Below, piece by piece: positions 37,021 through 49,517 of a DNA stretch of 64,000 nucleotides. The position numbers were made by a program, and so were the translations under genes. Source of the stretch: Numida meleagris (Eukaryota; Chordata; Aves; Galliformes; Numididae); the NCBI RefSeq assembly GCF_002078875.1, contig NC_034414.1, positions 33,825,640-33,889,639 of the forward strand, written 5' to 3'. Each line of letters starts with the position of its first letter. Position 1 is the stretch's first letter. Under the pieces are notes generated by a model. It did not search any database. It was not told the origin of the DNA and saw only the letters and a list, made by a program, of their open reading frames with translations.

Positions 37021-39845
37021 CAATGAGATCATGGCCCCATGACCGTGCACATATCTCCAGCTCTTCCTGAAATTTTTTACCCTCAATGCTTGCTATTCAC
37101 CTTTTGTGAAAAGCTGTTGATAGAAAATAACAGCTAACTAATTCACATTTACCTTATATTTATGCTATTACCAATTAATAAGTATTTTCCCCAATATCTA
37201 AGTAAATTAACAACTCCAACATAAACTGTTTTTTTTTTCCTTTCTTTTCTAAAAGATGGATTTTAACTGCTAGTAATAAATTACTAAAGAAAGTTTTGTG
37301 TAGGTGTCCTTTGGGTGGCTGCTCCCTCAGTACTGGTATCAGCAGGGATTCCCCATGGAGAAGTCACAGCCCACAGCCAGCGCCTGTCCCACTAGGGGCA
37401 TTTGTAAAAACTATCTGAATTTCCTAAGCAAACGTTCAGAAGCAAGGGGACCAAGGCAGGCCCAGCCCTAAGCAGGCCAAGAGTAGGCCATGTACGGAAA
37501 GGTTTGCTTTGTTTGAAATATATATACATAAAAGGCAAATGTTCTTAGGTGCGTATTCAGTTCCTACTGCTTTTATGATTTTTCTGCTTTTTTTCAGCCA
37601 ATAGCCGACCTTTTTTCTTTAGTCCTCCCACCCCTGCCTCCCCTTAGGATCTGAGTACCAAATTAAGAACCAATTTAAGAATAACATTCAGTCCAATCAC
37701 AGCACTTTAAAAATTATACTTTAAAAAGAACTTCTTTTCCATTTTGAAAACTGCAGCTTATCATCTGTTTTGTCTCAATGGAAACCTAAAATGAGAGCGT
37801 TCCTATAACCTTGAAATCCTAAGGAAACAGCAGAAAAAGTGGTGCTTATTCCATCTACCTGAGAAAGTAAATCCTTCACACATCCAGAATTTGCATTAAT
37901 ATGCACAGAATCTTTTGATTTGTGAAAACTGTGAGACAAGGCCTGGTGTGCACCATTATTTATACTACAGAATATGAGAGTTAACCATATGCCTTAGAAA
38001 GTGGACGTGACAGTATTTATCAAAGCTTTTATTTGGAAATTCACTATGAATTTATTTGCTTCACATCTTAACAGGATGACTGTCACTGGGTTTGAATATG
38101 TACACATGGTACACTGGATTTGTGCACTGTAAGTTACAACACAGAAAAAATAGTTATGGGCATTGTTATGTGTTCCTTAAGCAGACCTAGAGGAAGTTGA
38201 ACTATGTAGGGTTTTGTGTATTGCTTTTTAAAAATATAGGGAAAAGAAAAAGAAAAATACTAGTGCAAGCTCCTTATTTCCTTTTTTTCCCCCCATGAGA
38301 CAAAATGATTTGCACCTGTAAACTAACATAACTGACTGGTCAAAGGCGTGAAGAGCAAAACATTAACTGGAAATGAGAAGCTAAGCAGTGCAGGAGGCAG
38401 GAGACAGAACACGAATGTGCAGGGAACTTGGAAAGAAAGGAGCAGGCTGATAGATTGGGCCTTGAAATATGACTTCAGTCATACTTTCTTTTTTAAGTTA
38501 AGCAATGACATATGATAGTTTTCTTGGGAAAAGATGACTGGAACAATACCTAGACAGGGCTGTTATGAACACACAATCAAGTCTGGGCAAGGATCAACAA
38601 AATACATTGCTGCTTTGCTGCTGGCAGGAGGATTGCTACTCAGCAGGATGCTCACAGCATCTGGCTTAGAAAGATAATCTAGTTCTGACTGGGATGCTCT
38701 GAACAGCCCTCTGAAGGATCATATACTCCTCCACTGACTAAATAAGGAGCCCAGGGAAACAAGCTTTAAATTCTAATAAAGAAATATGGAAAATGGAAAA
38801 ATAAGCTACAATTTTTTTGCAAACACTGCACCCCACATCTTTCTTCCTTCACTGCAGTAGGGAGGGAGAGTGATACACCCTTATTTTTCATGGCACAGCA
38901 AATGCTTCTTGCTGAGTCAGTAGCATTTTACCAACTAGCACATGCAAAGGATATGGCCAGTCTACTTCCCTCACCAAGTTTGCAGGAGAAATATAGCAGC
39001 TCTGCAGGATTTCATATTAAAACATGTGTATGACCATCTGGTGCAAAGCAATATAATGCAGATTATATAATGGAAGCAGAAAGATTTTAAAAAAGGTTTT
39101 AAGCTTTATTTGTTTTAGAGACTTTTGCCAGAATTGTTGCTGACATGTGATTTTCTCTGTTTCAATTTTATTTTTTTCAGAATGTGATTGAAAATGAAAG
39201 GAACAAAGCTTTTACATAGCTGGTTATTCAGTGTTTTATGTATATATTGAGCTAAGCAAAAATATATTACAGTTTAACTCATTTTAGAAAATGCAGAGGT
39301 AGGCAAATTCTTATTCTTACTTTCAAGAATATCTCAATATTTGATATTGTAAAATATTCTTAAACAGTACATATACTCAAAAGGATCTTAGGGTGACATC
39401 ACATTTAAATAATGTCCAGCTATGAGAATATCGTGTTTTCTTTAGACAAGTTTAAAAAACAACAAACAACCGTTGGAACATTTGGACACGTTCAAAAATG
39501 TTTGTCATCTTTTTTGAGCCTCCAGATCCCTGAAAATATGCGTACATTGTTGTTTGAAATTTTCAGAAATCTGTATTATTTCATGAGTACAGTAGCCCTC
39601 AGATTTAACCCTCATCTTAGAAGGAAGAGAGCTCTATGAAGGAGGGTTTTACCATCTCCAAGTAATTCATAGATTTCAATGAAATTAGACATGTAAATTT
39701 GTTATCTGGAATATAGGTTATTTATTTGTGTTGTCAGAAATATATAGTTATATAGCTTTCCCAAACCTAGAATCAAATGTGAAGTTTGGATTTATCCTAA
39801 GATATTATACATCTCCAAAACTGTAAACCTCAATATATTCCTTAG

Positions 39846-39928
39846 AAAATAAATAAATAAATAAATAAATAAAAAATAAAAAAATAAAAAAAAAATAAAA
39901 TAAAAAATAAAAAATAAAAATAAAAAAA
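39846..39928. repeat. A-rich (AAAT/AAAAAT)n low-complexity tract
   Basis: Repeated AAAT units grade into AAAAAT units over about 83 bp, all A and T on the plus strand. Confidence 0.95.
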
Positions 39929-41632
39929 GAGGGAGAATGAGAGTGAGCAAGAGAATACTAAGAAGACATTGGTAGGCAATACAGGAAGAATCATTTTCCT
40001 TTCAAATTGCATAAGTTGCTTGTCATTTGACATTCACTTTCTAGTGTTACTTAGTGAAAATAAACAAGAAGCGTTCAAATTATATTTAGTAAAAAAAAAA
40101 AATATTAGCCTCACGATATGTTCACAACACATATTATTATTTCCAATACTTTTTCTGGTGGATTTGCTCTATTTTGTGAACACAATTGTTATTCTTCATA
40201 ATAGGAAAGGAATCTATCTTATTGCTATTTGAGATCTTTAGAGATAAAGAGAAGGCGTGGATAAAAACATTTTGTTATACTGTATTTTGTGAGGTGTGTA
40301 TGTGTAAGACATTGTCAAATTTACAACTTTGTATACTTCTCACTTATTTTGACTAGTCATATAAAATATTTGTTTACCTTCTGATTCTGTATTCATCCTA
40401 AGACTGAAGTTAAGAAAAATTCACAGGTTATAATCAGAATAATATGGATTAACAATCAAGTTTTTATTTCTTAATGTTGGTTATACTTTTGACAAAATAA
40501 TCATTAATTATTTCCTTGGCTGCACGTTGTTGTTTTTTTTCCTTACCTTTCTATAATTCCAGGAGGTTAATGTCAAAAACTCTTAATAAATTTAGGAAAA
40601 TAAAATACAACTGCTATAGAAGTAAAATCTCATTTGATATTGAACATAAAGTAACCTCAGCAGAAATTAATTATCCTTCTACTTAGACATTCCAGACCCC
40701 TATTTTCTATTTATTGTTAATAAATGCATATTACTAACTATAGTAATAAAGAGAAATTATTTCACTTAATAAGGTATCTCGTTGTAAGAAGAGCAAATAC
40801 CTTAGCTTAGGAGGAAAAAAGAAACAATATGATGATGTATTTTAGCTATGTGAGAAAACTGATTGGATAGGGAAAAAACATCAGATTTCTAAAGAAGAGA
40901 GTGACTTCTTGATTATCATCACTACAACAAAATATTTATACTGGATTTAAATTTGAGTTTTCAGAGCAACATGAGTATTATGGCTTGTGAAAGAAAAACT
41001 TAAGATGAACGAAGGTATTACTTTTTAATATATTGTATGTGGTACAAGCTAATTTCCATTAACTAGCTGAGCTAATTTTTTGTTGGATATTTAGAAAGAT
41101 GATGGGATGCATTGAAATTAAATATTTAACTCTGAGGTAAAGCAACACTGCACAAATCTTTACAGCTAGAAAGAGGTTACAGAAAACTAATGTAATGGTT
41201 GCTCAGAAAACGTACAGTAAACACAAAACCACTTTCTCCAAAAATTAGAAATACACCAATTTATTTTTAACAAACAAAAAACCCCGTATCATTTACCAAG
41301 TTCTATTTACAGTCGTAGACTGTAGACACAACACAGAGCATTAATTCCTTGAATTAATCAAAAGAATACAAGACAGAATAACTATAAAAATCATACTCTA
41401 GCCAATAAGGTTAAAATTGCAGCATAGTATCTTTCAAGCCTGAAAATATTAACAAAACCTTCATTTCCACATTTGATTTCATATCTAACAACAGTTATCA
41501 GAAGTCAACCCATGCTGCCTGGACCCTTTCTTCATTACAAATTGGAAGTCCCACTCAGCCAACCATTTTTCTGCATTAAAATTTTGTTCATAGTCCCTAA
41601 CTATGCCAGGGTAAGTAAGCAGCTTATTTACT

Positions 41633-41977
41633 TCAGCATAAAAGGCTACATAAATTGTACTTTGAAGGCATTTTTGAGGCTGCTCTGAAGATCAAGTGTT
41701 CTCTGTGAACGAGATGGTAAGCCTCAGTCAGACCCAAACACTGCTGGAGGATGTTCCTAACTGTGTGAAACCTGTATGCATTTGTTTGCCTGTTGGCTCC
41801 GAATACACAGTTCAAGAGACATCTTTTTAGATGCAAACGGAGCTTTTCAGAAGTCTCAGCAATACTGGTCAAACACTGCTGCTCCCAAAATATGTGAAAG
41901 AACAGGATGGCTGCAGTCCTCCCTCTCCTAAACACAAACTTCTGTCCATCTGACACATTACTGGACAAGCTGAACAT
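41633..41977 (-). other. Unassigned 114-aa open frame, function not recognised
   Basis: A minus-strand frame starts MFSLSSNVSDGQKF and ends SKYNLCSLLC. Its composition is more protein-like than other frames in the desert (charged, with spaced Leu and Arg, and no low complexity), but I recognise no domain. No splice signal or promoter is evident. It could be chance, an old transposon-derived fragment, or an exon of an unannotated transcript. Confidence that it is a real gene is low. Confidence 0.12.
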
Positions 41978-44900
41978 CCTCTCTGCAATCAGGAAGGTGT
42001 AAGATTTTATTTTGCCCTATCACTATCATGGCTTAAATAGCTGCCATTCTAATTGTAGTAGTTCATGCACATTATAGCACATTTTTCATCTATATAAGGA
42101 CAACTTTGTCAGAGAAATATCTCCTGAGATCAGGACAGAAGAGGATCTTCTGATCTGAAATTGCTTATTGACTTTAGCCTAGAACATTATGTTTTCAGCC
42201 ATCTTGCTGCTGTTGATATTTGTAATGTGCTTCACCTTTTGTTTCTGTCTTTCCTGTCACAGTTACAGCTTACATTATATCCTGCAGATTGAGTCTTTTC
42301 CTGCTGATGCATAATGCTATATGTAATTCTGATTATCACCTACATATACAAGTAGTACAAACTTTTTTGTTCTCTTTTTCTCATTAATGCAATAGCATTT
42401 GCTCCAGTTTCTAATTTTATGTACCACTTTCACCTCCCTCAGAACCAAGTTGGCAATTCTCGAATAGCTTTAAAATTGCTCATAGCAATCAATGACAACT
42501 GAGGCATCACTAAAGAAATTCTTTTATCTCCAAGCTCCAATTTAGATCAGTCATTAAGCTTGAGCTGTCAGAATGTTGTCCCTCATCACATGCTGTAAGC
42601 GCAAAAAGTCAACTTCAAAATCAAATTTGTTCTATCTCTTACTACATTTTGTAATGGTCTGTTATGAACAATAAACTTTACTGAAATAGTGCTGTCAATC
42701 TTTAGAACTCAGATAACTGTAAGGATTTTTATCTAAGGAAGCTTCTATTTCTCAAATATGATTCACACTGAATCATTTCCTTGCATTTCTTTTATGCTAT
42801 TTGATCTTGTTAGTGATGTATAGTAAACTCCTGTTTGTGCCATATTTTTAAAAAATGAATACTTACTTAAGAATGAAATGAAGATATAGATACAAATATC
42901 AGAAGAAATCTAAATGTCAGAATCATCTAAATATCTGATATATCAAGTAAATAAAGACTCATAGATCCTCTTCTGCAGTATTCCTGTATAAGAAGTCTTT
43001 GCTTCAGATATTCTTACACATGTCAAATTCAAATGACTGCTTGGGCTATATGTCTGTTCTTATACCCTTTACAACTCTCTCCTAAAATAAATCTTGACAA
43101 TTTTTGAATTCTTTACACTCACCTGAAATTCCCTTTCATGAGTAGATTAAAGCTGAAAACAAAAATATGTCCTGAACAGATTGTTTGTTAGGATTTCTAA
43201 CAGTAATCTGATTTGCTAGTTAAGGCCATGTTTGAGCAAAGTGCTGTAAAAGTTCTTTGATTTAGAGTACATAAATACTACAATGTGCTTTAAATGATAT
43301 TATTTATATGTTTTAGATTATGCCAGCATTTTTATGATGTCTGAAAAGCAAGAAAACCAAAGCAACAATATCTAATGATATTTTTTAATTGTGTCAAGAG
43401 AATGGTAAAGTTTGCCAGATCCCTAACAAGCTGCTCACCTACTACCCCTCTCCAACAGCAGTTGTATAGAATTCCATAAATAAAAAGTGAGAGAACTGAA
43501 GAGCTTTCAGATGAATAAACCTCATTATATAAGCATGTTGATTACATTACTGGAAAGTAAGAGACTGGTTCCTAAATATAGCATATATAGCCTAATCCAT
43601 ATGACTGAATTGTTCATTCTTCAGCTCTCAGGTATCAGTCATAAGAAAATGTCTTCTTACAAAATGTATGCAAATACTTTTTAACAGAGGTGCAACAGTA
43701 GGAATAAACTTTATGATTAAGGCAAAAATGAGACACTAAAAAGAAAGAACAGCAAAATTAAAAAAAAAACAACATAGTGACAGCAGTAAGCCATTATTTT
43801 ATAGTACGGGAAAATTTTTTATTAGTTTCCATAAGCAGCACTTTTGTATATTGAAGTGTAGAGACAGTCAAATACGTATCTGTATGAAACCGCATGAACT
43901 TACAGATACTTGTCTCTTAGGTAGGCATCATTTTTCATGGCAGGAAATTTGGGCAGGATTTTAAAATAGACCCAATGATTTTAGAAAAATGTCTTCAGGA
44001 AGAAGAAAGAATGTTCAGACAACATTGCTGCCTGTTTTTTGGTCTGTGATCTTCAAAATCATTAAATATTTTTTCAAATCATAGAGAGAAATAACAAAAA
44101 ATTGCTTTAAGAACTGAAACTTTGTACTTTTCCAGCCAAAGGATATAAATGATTCCATTTTTCAAACTCATATATATTCAAAGAAAGATAAGTTGAAAGC
44201 AAGGTGCTTATTTTGGCTCAGAGAATAGAGAAATTCACAATATGGTCCAGACTTAGAAAACAGGCAAGAAGGATTATTTGGTTAAGAACTGAAGCATTTG
44301 AGCTGCTGAATGTATTCTGCTGTGAGAAGGGAAAACTGGATCAAGACTGATCTAAGAAGCATTAGTATTGATGTCTAACTAACTTGCTAGGGCAGCTGTG
44401 TAAGTAAGAGAACACAAAGAAGAGATGATTAAGAAACAGGAATTGCTGATTGCTTACTGAAATAGTTTAAATTGAACTTAGTTAATAGATTTGGATGTAA
44501 TAATAACTGAAGCAATGTTTGGTACAGTTAAGTCATCCAAAATGTTGAATTGTTCTCTGGACCCGCTGCGTTGACCTCCTGCTTGTGGAACCTTTGGTTT
44601 CATGTGGCTGGCCTACGGGACCCTCTTCCTTTCTCAAAGGCTGATGCTACTGCATCCAATCTCCCTTACTCTGAAGATAAAATGATGGTGCTGTATGTAT
44701 ACGCTTGTCAAAAACAAAATGAAAATAACAAAACTATGCCCAAAAATTGATTTGCTGATTTTCCACATTATCTATAATAAAAAGATTACTGAATTTTCTT
44801 TTTTTTTTTTTTTAAATCAGGCTTATTTTTTAAATCATCACCATACGTGATAGTGGCAGGTACTGCCTCACTGGTAAAAACTAGTTATAGAAATTATGAA

Positions 44901-45893
44901 CAGTATTTTAATTTTCTTTTACTTTTTACCCAAGGATTACAATTTTTTTTTCTTTTTCTTTTACACATCCATGAAAGCTCACAGCACTCATTCAACAGAT
45001 AAGTTTATTACAGGCACAACAGCGCACATCACTGGCATCTACTATTTGGTTATTACCAGAACTTGTCTCAGAGGATGACAGTAAAATTTCCCATGAAACT
45101 CCTTTTGAAAAGACTAATTGTCATGCAGCAAAGACTCAGTGTAATGTAGAGGACTGGAATAAAATCTTAAATGTGGCATTGTAAAAATCTCCCAGGGACA
45201 AGGGAATCAAAGAACATCCATTCCAGAATGACTCTAGCTACATTTATATAGTCCCAGTCTTATTTCTAAGGATTTGTTACATTACAAGATTTCAGTAGGT
45301 AACTGGTCATTGAAGATAAATTGTATTATGATTAGACTTAGATGAGGCCATGTTATATTTGTAAAACATGTTGCTCAGACTTACAAGTGACTGAGTAAGA
45401 GAAGCAAGGCTACAACTCAGAAGACACCATTCCAAAGCTTCTGCTATAACTACAAATAACAGTACTAAGCTTTTTCTACATATCAGCCTATTATCAACAT
45501 CTGCTGTTTCTAGGAGTCACTCAACTTAGCTGTTCAGTTCCGGTACGTTGTAAGAATATCCGTCTGAACTCAGAAAAATGTCCCAAGAAATTAACAAAAT
45601 CCATGAAGGCGATGAGATCTTAAACTCTTTTCTTATTAAGAGATAAGAAATATATCTTGTTCTACTTCTTGAAAACAGGTAGCAATAGAACAAAAATTAA
45701 TATTAGATCAAAGTACTTTTTACTCATATAGAAAGCATCTTAGGCACTAGGACCTGGTATTAACATATAAACATGTAATTTAAACTGTGATTTCTGTGAT
45801 ATTTAGAAGTATCAAAATACCATGGGAACAGATGAATTGCTATGACTGGAGACTGAACTCGGCAATTTGACTCTAATTATTTTTATACCATAT

Positions 45894-46683
45894 TGTGGAA
45901 GACAATGTTTTTTCTTTTGCTTCAGAGCTTGCTTCATGAGGCCTTTTTAGTGTTAAGACTAACTGACAAATGCGAATTATCTGGGGGGTGAGCGGCAGGT
46001 GTCACCGTGCCACAGTACTTCTGCTTATGATTGTAAAGATAAGTGAGACAAGCAGTCTTCTTCGGGGGTCTGGCTTGAAGGAACTGGTCACTGCAAAAGG
46101 TGATAATGCTTGTGCATGGCAACAAAGGCATCACTCCCTGCTGGCTTATCTGTTGGGCCAGGTGTGTCACACTAACAGAGAGAAAAGAAGAAGAAGAAAA
46201 AGAAAACTGTGAAACGGGATAAAAGGTCCCCACTAAACTAAGAACTTCAGAGAAGAACTCCCTGAGAAATAAAACCTCTGGGGGAGAAGAACTCCCAGAG
46301 AAATGAAACCTTTGACGGAGGAATGGGAAAGTGAGAAAGAAGCCTCTTAGGAAAGAACCCCTTGGGGCCTGCTTGCTGCGAAGCTTCCTGGCTTTTTCCC
46401 ATCCCCTGCGGTGATTGTACAAGTTCCTGAGATCAACGGAGGCACTATGAACAATGCTGGACCCATCGTGGTGACTATTCTCTCTCTTGCTTTCTACAAG
46501 GACTCCTTGCTTTTTTCTATCCCTAGCCCACCTAGCCCACCTTCCCTTCCCCTTCTCCCTAAGCAACTAGGATTTGCAATAAACTAGTTGGGCTAACATT
46601 TGACCCGTTGTGTCTTAATCTCACTGTCGGGTATACATATATTAAAAGAACCTCCTCTCCCTCCTATAAATTGGAGCGAGACA
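45894..46683 (+). mobile_element. Solo LTR, family B (TSD CATAT)
   Basis: This 790-bp LTR begins TGTGGAAGAC and ends GGAGCGAGACA, flanked by the 5-bp duplication CATAT (45889-45893 and 46684-46688). In plus orientation it has a TATA-like GGATAAAAGG near 46217 and a polyadenylation signal AATAAA at 46578-46583, so the R region would be several hundred bases. Two tandem 34-bp units lie at 46251-46284 and 46285-46318 with a few mismatches. No internal retroviral sequence adjoins it. The 210-aa minus-strand frame across it is antisense to the LTR and not a gene. The family name is not certain. Confidence 0.88.
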
Positions 46684-47612
46684 CATATTCAGAGTGTTAC
46701 AACCCTTAAAAGAGTTAGATTAATCTTAGGTTTTCCTTGACAAAAATATTCACCTAATGTGACTTAGAATCACATAATATCCCCAGCTGGAAGAGACTCA
46801 TAAAGATCACTGTGTCCAACTCCTGGCTCCATAAAGGACCACACAAAAAACAGATCACAACTTGAACAAAAATAACTCTAGTTGAAAAATACATTGGTTG
46901 CACTAGATTTACTTACATTTTCAAAATAAAATTACCACCTAATGGATAGAACAGACAGATTTCTTTTAACAGAACTGTAAAAATATTGCTACTAGCATTG
47001 CTAAACTATACAAAAAGCCATCTATTTAATGCTGAGTAGAATAAGTTTTTATTATTGAAGATAATTCTGAATTGTTTTTAAAATCCTATTCATACAGATG
47101 ATGTTTTGCTCTGATTAGTATGTTGATCTGGATTTCTATTAGTGCTTTGAAAATTGTTTTATATACTGCACTGCATGAAGACATTATGTAAATCTACAAT
47201 TGGATCTACAAGTACCATGAAGTCATTCAGAAACAGAATTTGCTGCTTTTCTCCTGCACTGCAGTTTAATGTTCAGTCACACCTTTTATTAATAAAAATC
47301 AGTATCTACAAACAAAGCTACCTCATTCTCATAGTTCAGACTTGTAAGAATGGGAGAACATAGAATTTTCATACACATCCAATGGATTGAGTTCTGTATA
47401 TCAGAGGTATCTATTTCAGAACATGGAGCTGTTTGAACATTCTCCTTTCTTCACCTTGTTCTTAAGACATAAGGATTGAGAAATCAGGGGTGAAAAGAAG
47501 GAGATTTTTTAAATTATTTGCTCACTAAATGTGACTCTGTCTAAAACTGTTTTATTCTAGATAAAAACATTTCCTAGTTTATTCTTACTCAGATAAAGAA
47601 TTCAATTAAATA
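46684..47612. other. Non-coding gap with one CR1 remnant
   Basis: AT-rich sequence between the family B LTR and the mariner element. The only recognisable feature is the short CR1 tail at 46766-46850. Confidence 0.6.
46766..46850 (-). mobile_element. Short CR1-type 3' end remnant, minus strand
   Basis: GAATCACATAATATCCCCAG followed by TCCAACTCCTGG matches the reversed 3' UTR end of CR1 elements in which a GAATCA tail precedes GTCCAACTCCTGGC. Only about 85 bp remain and it is diverged. Confidence 0.65.
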
Positions 47613-48176
47613 CATGGCTTTCTCCAAAAGTAACTCCTCCTGTTTATTTGCACGGAAAGTACAACAGCTAGAAAAGAACAATAACATTATTTAACAGAGA
47701 AAATTCTCAGCTACAAAATACTAGTTTTCAACACAGACACTACTTCTAGCTAGGCATTTTTGCCAGCAATTAAAGAGAGCCTGCATACCACACTTGTAAA
47801 AATGTGTACCAGTGGAGCTGACCCACTGTTTTACAGATGCTATGACAGCATTGTTACTGCAACACACACCCACTGCCTCACTGCTCACATCCACTGTTTG
47901 GTCTTCATAAACATTCAGCAAGCATTGATGAATGTCAATGAGTGTCATTTTCTCCACATGGACAATTGAATTCCACACCTCTGCTTCATACACACTTCAA
48001 TGTCAAATGCCATTTTTGTCAGACTGTTCCTCTGATACCATCTGTCACATGGTAAGAAAATGTAATAGAGTACTGGTGGGAAAGTTCAGCCTCTAATGCC
48101 ATACCAACAACATCCTCCTTTGACGTTGTGGGTTAACATAATAAAATAGGAGGCATTACTTTCAGAGCAGCTACAG
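47613..48176 (-). mobile_element. Mariner-type element, Galluhop-like, internally deleted
   Basis: This 564-bp element is flanked on both sides by TA (47611-47612 and 48177-48178), the Tc1/mariner target duplication. The ends form imperfect inverted repeats of about 36 bp: the left end reads CATGGCTTTCTCCAAAAG and continues TAACTCCTCCTG, and the right end in reverse reads CTGTAGCTGCTCTGAAAG and continues TAATGCCTCCTA. The minus strand retains the N-terminal part of a mariner transposase-like frame (47993-47721, including TLIDIHQCLLNVYEDQTVDVS, the helix-turn-helix region). The catalytic D,D,D domain is missing, so it is a non-autonomous deletion derivative. It resembles the Galluhop/Mariner1_GG group of chicken as I remember it. 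Confidence 0.85.
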
Positions 48177-48754
48177 TAGAACAAACTGATTTCAAAGTAT
48201 ATGTAGTGAGTTTTTAAAGCTGTAGTCCTAATTAATTCCTGTGCAGATTTGCACCACTCAGTGTGCTGAGTCTTGCTGAATCAATATATTTCTGAGGAAT
48301 TCCAAGGTGTGCCTTGAACCCTTCACATATAGGGTGAAAGTAAACATGGACAATATAGCATAAAAGAAAACTTCATTCACATTTCAACTTCTGTATCTCA
48401 GCGCAATGCTGAAGCAAACATTCTAGCAGGTCACTTAGCAACCTTCTTCACTGCTTTTACTTTGTATACTTAGTTCACAGAATCACTGGTGGAAAAATCC
48501 AGTTTGGTAGCAATCTATACACACTTTGCAGAACAGTAAATGACTACACAAAGTGCAAGTCAGCAAAGATGAAGCTTCAGACATTCACATTGTTCTGCTG
48601 TCTGGCATTCATTTCACAGTCTCAAATTCCCCTATAGCATTATACAAGCTCTGAATCTAGTAAAAGGTACTTAGCTGATATGCTCAGGAAAAGAACTTGA
48701 GTGACCATGTCATGAAAAATTCTCTCTGTAACAGAAAGAATCACAAGATTCAAA
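48177..48754. other. Non-coding, nothing recognised
   Basis: Sequence between the mariner element and a CR1 copy. No gene or repeat was recognised. Confidence 0.55.
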
Positions 48755-49517
48755 ATCTTGATTCCAATCCAAATGCAAGGTCCTGCACCTGGGTCAAGGC
48801 AGCCCTAAGCACAAATATAGGCTGGCCGGAACATAGCTTGAGAAAATATTTGGGGGCGTCACTTGATGAAAGACACAACACAAGCTAGTAACATGTGCTT
48901 GCAGCCCAGAAGGCCAACCTTATAATGAGTTACATCAAGAGATGTGTGGCCAGCAGGTTGAGGGAGGTGATTCTACTCCTCTATTCTGCTCTTGTGGGAG
49001 CCCGCCTGGAGTACTGTGTCCATTTCTGGGGCCCACAGCACAAGAAAGACACGGAGCTGCTGGAGCAGGTCCAGAAGAGGGCCAAAAAGATGATCAAAGG
49101 GCTGGAGCACCTCCCCTCTGAAGACAGGCTGAGAAAGCTGGGGCTCTTCAGCCTGGAGAAGAGAAGGCTCCAAGGAGACTTTATAGCAGCCTTCCAATAC
49201 CTGACGGAGGCCTACAGAAAAGCTGGGGAGGGACTTCTTAGAAGTACAGGTAATGACAGGATGAGAGGAAAAGGTTTTAAACTGGAAGAGGGTATATTTT
49301 GACTAGATATCAGGGAGGAATTCTTTACTGTGAGGGTGGTGAGACACTGGAACGGGTTGCCCAGAGAGGTTATGAATGCCCCCTCCATGGAAGCATTCAA
49401 GGCCAGGCTGGATGGTGCTTTGAGCAACCTGCCGTAGTGGGAGGTTTCCCTGCCTGGAGCAGGGAGGTTGGAACTAGATGATCTTAAAGACCCCTTCCAA
49501 CCCAAACCATTCTATGA
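48755..49517 (+). mobile_element. CR1 LINE, 5'-truncated, plus strand
   Basis: The copy begins near CAAATGCAAGGTCCTGCACC, a well-known CR1 reverse-transcriptase segment. It continues through a long surviving frame (48895-49302: [53 protein letters not shown]). It ends with the 3' UTR and tail (CCTTCCAACCCAAACC, then ATTCTATGAA). The 135-aa open stretch makes it one of the less decayed CR1 pieces here, but catalytic domains and endonuclease are absent. Confidence 0.92.

Larger units (their letters stand above)
37021..45893. other. Long non-coding stretch
   Basis: Nearly 9 kb of AT-rich DNA without recognised CR1 or LTR. It includes the A-rich (AAATA/AAAAT)n low-complexity tract at 39846-39928, a T15 run at 44799-44813, and a GC-richer patch at 37305-37500 that I could not assign. 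A 114-aa minus-strand frame at 41633-41977 is discussed separately. No exon structure is apparent. Confidence 0.6.

Noticed and set aside
33532..37440. A shared 15-mer (ATCTGAATTTCCTAA) on both sides of the CR1/LTR complex (about 33540 and 37411), as if it were a large target duplication.
   Set aside because: The copies lie about 285 and 390 bp away from the element boundaries and the flanking sequence diverges, so chance or an old unrelated repeat is more likely.
45934..46566. A 210-aa minus-strand frame.
   Set aside because: It lies wholly inside the family B solo LTR, antisense to it, and has no recognisable domain.
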